Notes under the pieces: generated by a model
What the model was told of the DNA's origin: nothing
Seen by the model: the letters and a program-made list of their open reading frames with translations, nothing else
Databases searched by the model: none
Position numbers and translations under genes: made by a program
Source of the DNA: Subdoligranulum variabile
GTDB taxonomy: Bacteria > Bacillota > Clostridia > Oscillospirales > Ruminococcaceae
Length of the DNA: 64,000 nucleotides
Assembly: GCA_003343905.1 (NCBI GenBank)
Contig: QAKI01000024.1
Coordinates: forward strand, 1 to 64,000
Direction: 5' to 3'
In this document: positions 40,171 through 49,300 of the stretch, in pieces
How the letters are laid out: each line of letters starts with the position of its first letter
Position numbering within the stretch: the first letter of the stretch is position 1

Positions 40171-41574
40171 ATGCCGAACATGGACCCGAAAAAATGCCCC
40201 ATGCCCAGCCAGGAGCCGGACGTCCGCAATAAAAACTTCAAGGAAGTGGCCCTGGGCTATACCGCCGAAATGGCCGTGCAGGAGGCCCAGCGTTGCCTGC
40301 AATGCAAGAACCACCCCTGCTGTTCCGGCTGCCCGGTGGACATCGACATCCCCGGCTTCATCGCCCAGGTAGCCAAGGGCGATTTTGCCGAAGCGTATAA
40401 GGTCATCGCCCGTTCCAGCGCGCTGCCCGCCGTCTGCGGCCGCGTCTGCCCGCAGGAGAACCAGTGCGAGGGCAAGTGCATCCGCGGCATCAAGGGCGAG
40501 CCGGTGGGCATCGGCCGCCTGGAGCGTTTCGTGGCCGACTGGTACCGCGAGAACGTCCACGCCAAGCCCGAAAAGCCCGCCCCCAACGGCCATAAGGTGG
40601 CCGTGATCGGCGCGGGCCCCTCCGGCCTGACCGCCGCGGGCGACCTGGCCAAGCTGGGCTATAAAGTCACGGTGTACGAAGCCCTGCACGTGGCAGGCGG
40701 CGTGCTGATGTACGGCATCCCGGAGTTCCGTCTGCCCAAGGACATCGTCCAGCATGAGGTCGAAGGCCTGAAAGAACTGGGCGTGGACATCGAGTGCAAC
40801 ATGGTCATCGGCAAGGTGCTGACGATCGACGAACTGCTGGGCGAGTACGGCTATGACGCGGTGTATGTGGCGTCGGGCGCGGGCCTGCCCCGGTTCATGG
40901 GCATCCCCGGCGAGAGCCTGAACGGCGTCTACTCCGCCAATGAGTACCTGACCCGCGTGAACCTGATGAAAGCGTATCAGCCCGGTTCCCGCACGCCGAT
41001 CCAGCACTCCAAGTCGGTGGCGGTCGTGGGCGGCGGCAACGTGGCGATGGACGCCGCGCGCTGCGCCAAGCGCCTGGGGGCCGAGAATGTGTACATCGTC
41101 TACCGCCGCGGCATGGCCGAACTGCCCGCCCGTAAGGAGGAAGTGGAGCACGCCGAGGAGGAAGGCATCATCTTCAAGACGCTGACCAACCCCGTGGAAG
41201 TCCTGGGCGACGAAAACGGCTGGGTGCGCGGCATGACCTGCGTGGAGATGGAGCTGGGCGAACCCGATGAATCGGGCCGCCGCCGTCCCATCGTGAAGCA
41301 GGGCAGCGAGTTCGAGCTGGAAGTGGACACCATGATCATGGCTCTGGGCACCAGCCCCAACCCGCTGATCCGTTCGACCACGCCGGGCCTGGACGCCAAT
41401 AAGCATGGCTGCCTGATCACCAACGGTCCCAACGGCCTGACGAGCCGGCCGATGGTTTACGCGGGCGGCGACGCCGTCACCGGCGCAGCCACGGTCATTC
41501 TGGCCATGGGCGCCGGCAAGGAAGCGGCCGCCGCCATTGATAAGGCCATCCGCGAAAAGTACGAGCAGAAGTAA
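40171..41574 (+). CDS. nfnB: NADH-dependent ferredoxin:NADP+ oxidoreductase, subunit B
   Basis: A 467-residue large subunit, homologous to the glutamate synthase small chain. The N-terminus binds two [4Fe-4S] clusters (CLQCKNHPCCSGCP and CGRVCPQENQCEGKC); then come the FAD motif VAVIGAGPSGLTAAG and the NADP(H) motif VAVVGGGNVAMDAAR, and a C-terminal GGDAVTGAATVI. This is where electron bifurcation takes place. ATG 40171 is 1 bp after the nfnA stop. Without a GltB-type partner nearby, NfnB is the right reading rather than glutamate synthase. Confidence 0.93.
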   Translation: MPNMDPKKCPMPSQEPDVRNKNFKEVALGYTAEMAVQEAQRCLQCKNHPCCSGCPVDIDIPGFIAQVAKGDFAEAYKVIARSSALPAVCGRVCPQENQCEGKCIRGIKGEPVGIGRLERFVADWYRENVHAKPEKPAPNGHKVAVIGAGPSGLTAAGDLAKLGYKVTVYEALHVAGGVLMYGIPEFRLPKDIVQHEVEGLKELGVDIECNMVIGKVLTIDELLGEYGYDAVYVASGAGLPRFMGIPGESLNGVYSANEYLTRVNLMKAYQPGSRTPIQHSKSVAVVGGGNVAMDAARCAKRLGAENVYIVYRRGMAELPARKEEVEHAEEEGIIFKTLTNPVEVLGDENGWVRGMTCVEMELGEPDESGRRRPIVKQGSEFELEVDTMIMALGTSPNPLIRSTTPGLDANKHGCLITNGPNGLTSRPMVYAGGDAVTGAATVILAMGAGKEAAAAIDKAIREKYEQK

Positions 41575-41588
41575 AGGATAGGATTGAT

Positions 41589-41621
41589 CCCGCGCCGGGC
41601 GCACCGGCGCGGGATTTTTTT
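41589..41621 (+). terminator. Terminator of nfnAB
   Basis: CCCGCGCCGG and CCGGCGCGGG form a 10-bp stem followed by ATTTTTTT. Confidence 0.9.
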
Positions 41622-41639
41622 GTGTGGATCATTCAGGGG

Positions 41640-41860
41640 ATGAATGTGGCCCGGCTTTGCGAACCAACACGACCGTCCCGCGTTGCTTTCCTCTTCCCGG
41701 CCGATCGTAGGGGCCGCATGTATGCGGCCCGTGGTGTGTACACTTGCCGTATGGTCTAATTTTTGTTGCTTCGTTTTGGGGCATACTGTAGGGCGGGGTC
41801 TTGACCCCGCCGCGCAGGGCTTTCTGCGGCCCAAAACCTTTCAGGCTATGGGGAGGTTTC
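41640..41860. other. Non-coding intergenic stretch with small dyads
   Basis: No gene is seen. It contains a GGGGCCGCATGTATGCGGCCC dyad around 41709-41730 (one base over twenty; arms GGGCCGCAT/ATGCGGCCC) and the 20-bp palindrome at 41792, both of a kind often scattered in clostridial intergenic DNA. Confidence 0.5.
41792..41811. repeat. 20-bp palindromic repeat, copy 3 (reverse)
   Basis: GGCGGGGTCTTGACCCCGCC is the exact reverse complement of the copies at 25942 and 26166. Confidence 0.85.
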
Positions 41861-41982
41861 CAACCCCTCCGTCTGCTTCGCAGACACCTCCCCTATAAGG
41901 GGAGGCTTTATAGACGGCTGCCCGCTTAAAAGGCTCCCCTCCCAGGGGAGCTGGATGCGCCGCAGGCGCAGACTGAGGGGTT
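41861..41982 (-). repeat. Interspersed palindromic repeat, copy D
   Basis: Reverse orientation of copies A and C. Its outer part is nearly identical to copy A: GCGCCGCAGGCGC dyad, CAGACTGAGGGGTT end, and TCTGCTTCGCAGA. Confidence 0.85.
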
Positions 41983-42037
41983 CTGTTCCCCGGAGCTGCT
42001 TACCTACCGGAAAAGTAGTCCCGTCATCCCCGCCCAC

Positions 42038-42070
42038 TATTTATTATCTCTTATCTTTTATCTATTATCT
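42038..42070 (-). repeat. AT-rich 33-bp repeat, copy 2
   Basis: Reverse complement of 25875-25907 with two mismatches in 33. It ends just before the recombinase ribosome site. Confidence 0.75.
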
Positions 42071-42086
42071 TCAAAAGGAGATCCCC

Positions 42087-42911
42087 ATGCGACTGAACGA
42101 ATACCGAACCTGGCTTCTGGCGCGGGAGCGCAGCCCCGGCACCATCGAAAAATACCTGCGGGATACCGCCCGCTTCTTCCGGGAGACCGCCGCCCCCGAT
42201 GCCCCGCCCAAAGAAACCGTGGCCGCCTGGCGGGACTCTCTGGCACGGCGGGGGTACTCCGCCGCCAGCGTCAACGCCATGCTGGCCGCCGTCAACGGTT
42301 ATCAGGAATTTCGCGGCGCGCCGGAAGCCAAAGCCCGGCCCCTCAAATGCCAGCGCCGGGTCTTTTGCGACGCCGGGCGGGAACTTTCCCGCGCCGAGTA
42401 TTTCCGCCTGTTGGCCGCCGCCCGCCGCACCGGCCGCAAGCGCACGCTGCTGATCCTGCAAACGCTGTGCGCCACCGGCATCCGCGTGTCGGAACTGGCC
42501 TTCGTCACGGCCGAAGCCGTCCGCCGCGGCCGGGCGGCCATCCGCTGCAAGGGCAAATGCCGCGAAATTCTGCTCCTCCATGAACTGTGCAAGCGGCTGG
42601 AACGCTGGTGCGCGCGGCAGCGCATCCATACGGGGCCGGTGTTCCTGACCCGGACGGGCCGCCCGCTGGACCGGGTGACGGTGTGGAAAATGATGAAGGC
42701 CCTGTGCGAACAGGCGGGCGTTGCGCGGGAAAAAGTGTTCCCCCACAACCTGCGTCACCTGTTCGCCAGGACCTTCTACGGAATCGAAAAGAATCTTGCC
42801 AAGCTGGCGGACCTGCTGGGCCATTCCAGCATCGAGACTACCAGAATTTATATCATGGAATCCGGCGCCGAACATTTGAAATTGCTGGACAGTATGCAGC
42901 TGCTGTTGTGA
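42087..42911 (+). CDS. Tyrosine recombinase (XerC/D-like), probable switch invertase
   Basis: A 274-residue tyrosine recombinase. The N-terminal core-binding domain (1 to about 90) is SAM-like; the catalytic domain has Arg133 in ATGIRVSEL, Lys near 155-157, His220 and Arg223 in FPHNLRHLF, His246 in LGHSSIETT and nucleophile Tyr255 in RIYIM, so all active residues are present. ATG 42087 has AAAAGGAG. Directly after the stop codon lie several copies of a dyad site (AAAACTA-N8-TAGTTTT type), two of them in inverted orientation around a 293-bp segment before a giant surface protein gene. Small recombinases of this sort drive phase variation in Clostridia; that role here is inference. A phage or conjugative integrase is the alternative. 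Confidence 0.9.
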   Translation: MRLNEYRTWLLARERSPGTIEKYLRDTARFFRETAAPDAPPKETVAAWRDSLARRGYSAASVNAMLAAVNGYQEFRGAPEAKARPLKCQRRVFCDAGRELSRAEYFRLLAAARRTGRKRTLLILQTLCATGIRVSELAFVTAEAVRRGRAAIRCKGKCREILLLHELCKRLERWCARQRIHTGPVFLTRTGRPLDRVTVWKMMKALCEQAGVAREKVFPHNLRHLFARTFYGIEKNLAKLADLLGHSSIETTRIYIMESGAEHLKLLDSMQLLL

Positions 42912-42938
42912 AAATATACAAAAGTATAATTTTGTTGC
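42911..42938 (+). repeat. Recombinase site-like repeat R1
   Basis: AAAATATACAAAAGTATAAT (42911-42930) continuing to TTTTGTTGC. It differs from R2 (42949-42975) at a few positions: R2 reads AAAACTACAAAAGCATAGTT then TTGTTGC. Each is a dyad (AAAATATA/TATAATTTT here) around a short spacer, like a tyrosine recombinase core site. R1 starts right at the recombinase stop codon. Confidence 0.6.
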
Positions 42939-42958
42939 GGTCGGCGCGAAAACTACAA

Positions 42959-42976
42959 AAGCATAGTTTTGTTGCA
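42959..42976 (+). repeat. Left inverted repeat of the putative switch (within R2)
   Basis: AAGCATAGTTTTGTTGCA. It is the exact reverse complement of 43234-43251. Confidence 0.9.
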
Positions 42977-43003
42977 AATAGGGCCGAAGGCATCCAGACA
43001 ACT

Positions 43004-43023
43004 AAAACTATACCGAAGCATAT
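43004..43023 (+). repeat. Degenerate recombinase site-like repeat R3
   Basis: AAAACTATACCGAAGCATAT resembles R2 and R4 with a changed spacer. It lies inside the segment and may be a decayed site. Confidence 0.35.
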
Positions 43024-43039
43024 GGAAAGCCATGTAGCT

Positions 43040-43068
43040 ATGATAACACAACACCCCCGGTAAATCAA
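43040..43068 (-). promoter_or_regulatory. Promoter inside the putative invertible segment
   Basis: On the minus strand TTGATT (43063-43068), 17-bp spacer, TATCAT (43040-43045). It now reads leftward, antisense to the recombinase 3' end. Confidence 0.55.
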
Positions 43069-43106
43069 GCGTGTTTCCGTCGATTTGACAGTTTACACAA
43101 AGAGGA

Positions 43107-43168
43107 CGCACGAAAACGGCCGGGCAGACGCTTTTGTCTGCCCGACTGCTTCCGTGCGCTGTTTTTTT
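43107..43168 (+). terminator. Strong branched terminator inside the putative invertible segment
   Basis: Outer stem CGCACG (43107-43112)/CGTGCG (43153-43158) encloses a second hairpin CGGGCAGAC/GTCTGCCCG (43121-43144); seven T follow at 43162-43168. It would stop read-through from the recombinase into the surface protein gene. Confidence 0.8.
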
Positions 43169-43209
43169 GTCCCGTTTTTCATGTAAGAAAACTGCGATGC
43201 AGCAAATCC

Positions 43210-43226
43210 TTGAACACGGTGTTCAA
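43210..43226. promoter_or_regulatory. 17-bp palindrome (possible regulator site)
   Basis: TTGAACACGGTGTTCAA: perfect 8-bp arms around one G, near the right end of the invertible segment. It could bind a regulator or serve as a recombinase accessory site. Confidence 0.4.
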
Positions 43227-43233
43227 AGCGTTG

Positions 43234-43251
43234 TGCAACAAAACTATGCTT
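43234..43251 (-). repeat. Right inverted repeat of the putative switch
   Basis: TGCAACAAAACTATGCTT, exact reverse complement of 42959-42976; the dyad family continues outward as CCGTTGCAAAG. Confidence 0.9.
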
Positions 43252-43373
43252 CCGTTGCAAAGGAAAGTTTGTTTTTGAATGGCGCGCCCCTGCGCCTGTT
43301 CCTGTGACCGTACAGACTGTCTGCTTGCCGGGCTGCCTGCGGCGATAGAAATGGTAAGGAGGAATTTTATACC

Positions 43374-46300
43374 ATGCGATTCTGGAAGAAGCGGCTCCAA
43401 CGTGTGGCTGCGATGGTTTGCTCTGTTGCGCTTTTAGCCAGCATGATGCCCACCGCTGCTTTCGCAGAGGGACCCACACCGACCCCCACGGCGTCGGTGG
43501 AAAACGCGACGCCGACCCCGTCGCCCGACCCGGCCGCCAGTGCCGAGCCGACTGTAAGCCCGGAGCCTACCGTGGAACCCACGCAGGCGCCGGAGGGCAC
43601 CGCCGTGCCCACCGCGCAGCCCACGCCCACCCCGGAGGGCACTGCTGTGCCTGCCGAAAGTGCGGCTTCCGACGCGGAGTCCACCACGGAACCTTCTGCG
43701 GAACCCACTGCGCAGCCCACGGAGCAGCCTGCTGAAGAAGCTGCGCCCAGCGAGCAGCCGCAGTCGGACGCAACTGCGCCCGAAAGCAGCGCGAACTCCG
43801 ACGTGGAGACGTATGGGGGATGGCACGACTGGGATGATGATTGGTGGGAAGATCATTTTCCTGACTGGGGCGAAGACTGGGATAAAGGATACTATGTTTG
43901 GAACGTAGCAAACATTACACGGAAGCATAATGGTGGCTATGAACTTGAGCGGGTTTACCATGATGATGTCAATAACCCCGACCATGTGAGCGTTTATGTG
44001 TCTGACCAAGAAAATGGACCGTACGAAATGATTGCCCCGCACGAACGTGCGTGGGAAGGTAGGCAGTGGGTTGCCAGGAACGAAAGGTTTATTAAAATTG
44101 TGCCCGAGAAGGGCTATTATGTGAAGTATGCAGTAGTCGCTTGCGACTATCTGGGCGGCTACGGCTGTACGGTCTTGGCCGACGGTGATGGTTATGGCAC
44201 TTCTACTGAACCGGGCGATGCTTCCATTATTTTGGTTGCGGATGAGAGCAATCATTTTTACGACCATGACGACCTTGCTGGCACGTCGGTGGAACGTTTC
44301 CCATATCATGTATTCATTGAGCTGGCAGAATGCCCTGACCCGGCCTATGTGGTATATGATGCAGGCGAAGCAGGCGGCGAACAGGTGACCGCCGCTATGC
44401 TGGACGGCGCTATTGTTTCTAATGACAATGGCGGGATTATTAACAATCGGAATAAGACCGATGTTGCTTTCAGTTTTGAAGACAACCCTGAGAACTATGA
44501 AGTTCTGGCACCGACTAAAAATATGGTTCGAGTCGGCAATAAAACCTATGAGTTTGTCGGCTGGAAACTGCAATATTATTCGGACGATATTGACGATGTG
44601 GATGATGCCTTCGACATGGAGGACGAAACAAATCAGGAGCCAACAACGGTTCAGCCTGACGGCAAAATTGATTTGTATGCCCATGCTAAACTGACCGCGC
44701 AGTGGGAAGAGGTGGAGGGGCCTGTAGTACAGCCGGGTGCCCCCGTCACTGTTAATGTCTATCTGGACGGCGACCCTGTGAAGGTTACGCGCAACGATCA
44801 ATATATCGATTTGTCGCTGGCGAGCACAACTGATAACCCCGCTGTGAATGTGACGCCGGAAGGCAGCTATCAGTGCACCTATGATTATCTGACATATAAC
44901 TGTGCCGACTTGCAGTTCACTGTAAATAATAGCTACGTTCTGCAGGCGGTGCAGGCTGACCTTGTCTACGGCGAAAGCGGTAGCAAGGGCGTTACTACTG
45001 AAAAAGACACAACCAAAGTAGACAACGTGCAGGGCGGCAGCATTGTAAACATTTATCTTGCCACCCCGTACAGTGTTGAATACTATGTGGACGGCGAACT
45101 GTCTGAAACAGATGAAACCACTTATACGGTGGATAATACCGCTGATCTGCCGGAAAATGGCGGATTGCCCAGCGAAGATGATCCCGACAGCGAAGGAATG
45201 CAGGACGCTTCCACTGTTGTTTGGAAAATGGATCCCATCAACGATACCATTACTCTAAAGGCAACTGACGACTTGAATGCATGGTATCCCAAGTGGAAAA
45301 ACGGTGAAGTCGCTGGCAAAATCATTAGCGGCTCCCTGGCGCTTTCTGCTATTCTGAGTGATAAGGATACCTACACTGTAGAGGATAACACCATCAAATT
45401 CTTCGGCACTGCTCAACACAAATCTGTTGAACTGACGAAGGAAATCACCAGCATTCAGCGTGGGAACGAAACCTATACGGTTGAGACAATCCCCGATGGC
45501 ACCCTCAAGGTGAATGACGTAATCACTTACGAAATCACCGTCACCAACACCGGCAACGTCGCGCTGAACGGCCTGACCGTTACCGATAAATTTGAGGGTG
45601 CGGGCACGCCGTCCTCGGTCGTTATTAAAGACGGTAATGGTGAATCCGTTGGTGCATGGAATAATAAGGTCTGGACGGTCGAAGATGTTGCCCTTGAAAA
45701 GGGTGAATCTGTCGTTTATACCTACACCTACACCGTAGACGAAGCCGATATGGGCAACACCATCAAAAACACGGCTGCTGTGACCGGCGAAGATGGTGTA
45801 AATGGTAAGGACACCGAAGAAACGCCCGCCGTCGAGAACCCGGACCCCGTTGTGGATGTCGAGAAAGAAGTCACGCAGATCATGCGCGGCGATACTGACA
45901 TCACAAATAATGTTGGCGAAGATAACAAGCTGAAGGTTGGCGACGTGATCACCTACAAAGTCACTGTCTCCAACAAAGGCAACACCACACTGACCGACCT
46001 GACGGTTACCGATACTTTCAACGGCAGCGCTCAACCCGAAAATGGGAAGAATAATCAATTTGCGCTCAACTGGGAGCCGAAAGAGGATGGCGGTTGGCTT
46101 GGTAGCTTCAAGTTCGGAAAATTTGAAGCGGGTAGTTCTTCTTACACTACCTATAACTACACCGTAACCGAAGCCGATATGGGCAAAACCATCACGAACA
46201 CGGTTTCTGTGGTCGATGAAAATGGCGTGAAGGACGAGGACAAGGATACGCCGCAGTACCCGGTCGAAAAGGCAGAACCCCGCGTTACCGTAGACAAGAC

Positions 46301-49300
46301 CTATACGGCTATGCGCGGCGATGAGCAGGTCCCGGATGGCGAAAACCTCCAGGTCGGTGATAAGATCACCTACCAGATCACCGTCGAGAACACCGGCAAC
46401 GTTACACTGAAAAAACTGATCGTTACCGATACCTTCACAGGTGCGGGCGAACTTGAAAACTTCACGATGGACCCCGATGCGGGTACGAAATATAAGTGGA
46501 CGATTTCCGATCTTGCCGTGGGCAAGGATTGGACGGTCACTTACACGTATACTGTAATTGAAGCCGACCTGGGCAACACCATCACGAATACGGCTGTTGT
46601 ATCCGGCGATGCGGATGGGAAGGATGACGATCCGCCGACTCTCCCGGTCGAGGACGAGAGCGATGCGGTGGCCTTTGACAAGAAGCTGACGCAGATCAAG
46701 CGCGGCAACCAGACTATCAGTGCTGCGGATATCAGCAATGATACCATGCTGCAGGCTGGTGATGTGCTCACCTACACGATCACCGTCAAGAACACCGGCA
46801 ATGTTACGGTGAATGACCTGACCATCAGCGATACCTTCAACGGTACGGGCGACCAGCCGCAGGGCGGTTTCAACTGGACCGGCAAGGCAGGCGCCTGGAC
46901 GGGCAATGTTGCCGTTGGCCCCCTGCCCGCAGGCCAGACTACGACCTACGAATATACCTACACCGCCGTGGATACGGACAAGGGCGCTACGCTGAAGAAT
47001 GAAGCGACGCTTCGGATAGACGAAGAGTACGCCGGTTCTGTAGTCAACGAAAACGTGGTCGCAGATCCCAGCGTCACCGTAGACAAGACCTATACGGTCA
47101 TGCGTGACGGCAAAACGGTCGAAGTCAGTAACGACAATCCCCTCAAAGTTGGCGATGCGATCACCTACACGATCACTGTCACCAACGATGGCAACATCGC
47201 GCTGGAAAACCTGACCGTCACCGATAACCTTAACGGCAAGGGCGAACAGCCGACCGGCGAATCCATTACCTGGACGAAAGATGAAGAAGGATGGAACGGT
47301 CAGGCTGAGATCGCAAGTATGGATGTGGGCCAGATCTTCACTTTCACCTACACCTATACTGTTGCCGAAGCTGACCTGGGCAGTGATAACCAGCCGGGCA
47401 GCATCAAGAACACCGCCGTCGTCAACGGTGGTGGCCTGCCGGAAGGCGGCAGCGAAGGCGAAACGAACACCCCGGTCGAGCCTGCGGGCACCGTGGTGGT
47501 TTTCGACAAGAAGCTGACGCAGATCGAACGCGGCGATGAAACGATCACTGATATCGACAGCAATACCGCGTTGGAAGTCGGCGATACGCTCACCTATACG
47601 ATCACTGTCACCAACAACGGCAACTATACACTGACGGACCTGGACATTATCGATACCTTCAACGGTATGGGCGACGAACCGACGGGCTCTTTCACCTGGG
47701 AAGGCGAGGCCGGTAATCGGACTGCTACGGCCAAGATCGAAAGCATGGGCGTTGGTCAGGTTTTCACTTATAACTATACCTACACCGTTCAGCTCGAAGA
47801 TGTCGGCAAGACGCTGACGAACACCGCGCAGCTCCTGCGTGGTGACGAAACGCTCGGCGGCGGCAAGACCGAAAACCCGGTCCCGAAAGCCCCTGCATAC
47901 CTGTTTGAAAAGGCTTTGACGCAGATCGTCCGCGATGGCGAACCGCTGAACCTTGACCGCATCGACGACGATACCATGCTGAAGTCTGGCGATGAGATCA
48001 CCTACACGATCACTGTTACCAACAACGGCAACGTTGCACTGAACGATTTGGAGATCACCGATACCTTCAATGGTTTGGGCGACAAGCCGCAGGGCGGCTC
48101 TATTACCTGGGATGGTAAGGCGGGTGAATGGACAGGCCATGTTGCCGTTAACTCCCTGCCCGTTGGTCAGACCACGACCTACACCTACACCTATACTGTA
48201 GACGTGATGGACGAGGGCAATACGCTGATCAATACCGCGACGATCAACGGCAGCGAGGAAGATGGCGTTGAGCAAATCGTGTATAAGAACCAGAACCTCG
48301 TTGAGCTGCATACTGTGTACTTCGAAAAGGCTCTGACCCAGATCGTCCGTGGTGACGAAACCATCCCTGCTGACCAAATCAGCAATGATACGATTCTGCA
48401 GGCTGGTGATGAACTCACCTATACGATCACCCTCAAGAATACCGGCAACGTCACGCTGAATGGCCTGACTATCACCGATACTTTCAATGGTATGGGCGAA
48501 CAGCCGCAGAGCACTTCCCTTACCTGGAATGGCACAGCGGGCGAATGGGAGAGCAATATCGCTGTTGGTCCGCTGCCCGTTGGCCAGACCACGACTTACA
48601 CTTACACCTACACCGTTGCAGAAGCGGATAAGGGTGCTACGCTGACCAACACCGCAAAACTCACGGACAGTGAGGGCGACGTTCCGGAAATCGTGTACGA
48701 GAACAAGAACGTGGTCGGAATCCCCGATGCGCAGGTCACCAAGACCGTGACGAAGATCGTCCGCAATGGGGAAGACGTCGCGCCCTATGACGAGAACAAC
48801 AATGCGGTTTCCCTGAAAGTCGGCGATGTTGTTACCTACGAGATCAAAGTCGAGAATACCGGCAACGTCGATTTGACGGGCCTGACCCTTACCGATGAGT
48901 TCAACGGCATGGGCGAACAGCCGCAGAGCACTTCCCTTACCTGGGATGGCACCGCGGGCGAAGGCAGCTGGTATAGCAAGACCGAAATGAATCTGCCTGT
49001 CGGTCAGACCACGACCTACACCTACACTTACACCGTCGTTCAGCAGGATGGCGCTGTGGATGCAGTAAAGGATAACGTGCTGAAAAACGTGGCAACGGTT
49101 TCCGGTGCTGGACTGCCGCAGGAAATTGATCCCAACGATCCTACTCCGCCGACCGATACGGACAGCCGTACCGTTGAAAACGACAAGATCACGATGCAGA
49201 TCGCTGATATTACCACCTATATGGGTGGCGAAAGCGGCTTCGATGGCGCAGTCGGTTTGGATGGCGAAGCCGATCAGAGCACGTCTTTGCCGGAACCGGG

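Larger units (their letters stand above)
42959..43251. other. Putative invertible promoter segment
   Basis: A 293-bp segment bounded by 18-bp perfect inverted repeats, between a tyrosine recombinase gene and a 7-kb surface protein gene. Inside are a minus-strand promoter (43040-43068) and a plus-strand terminator (43107-43168). As shown, the promoter points away from the surface gene and the terminator faces it (OFF). Inversion would place the promoter about 200 bp before the surface gene start with the terminator behind it (ON). Inversion itself is not shown by one sequence. Confidence 0.65.

Noticed and set aside
40171..41574. Glutamate synthase small subunit
   Set aside because: No large subunit is nearby and the gene directly follows nfnA, so NfnB is the better call.
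41731..41743. GTGTGTACAC as another LacI operator
   Set aside because: The left half does not fit the consensus, no promoter is nearby, and it lies in repeat-rich intergenic DNA.
42087..42911. Recombinase as the integrase of the prophage at 50472-64000
   Set aside because: It is separated from the phage block by the 7-kb surface gene and a strong terminator, and has its own dyad sites beside it. The phage integrase probably lies beyond 64000. Not fully excluded.
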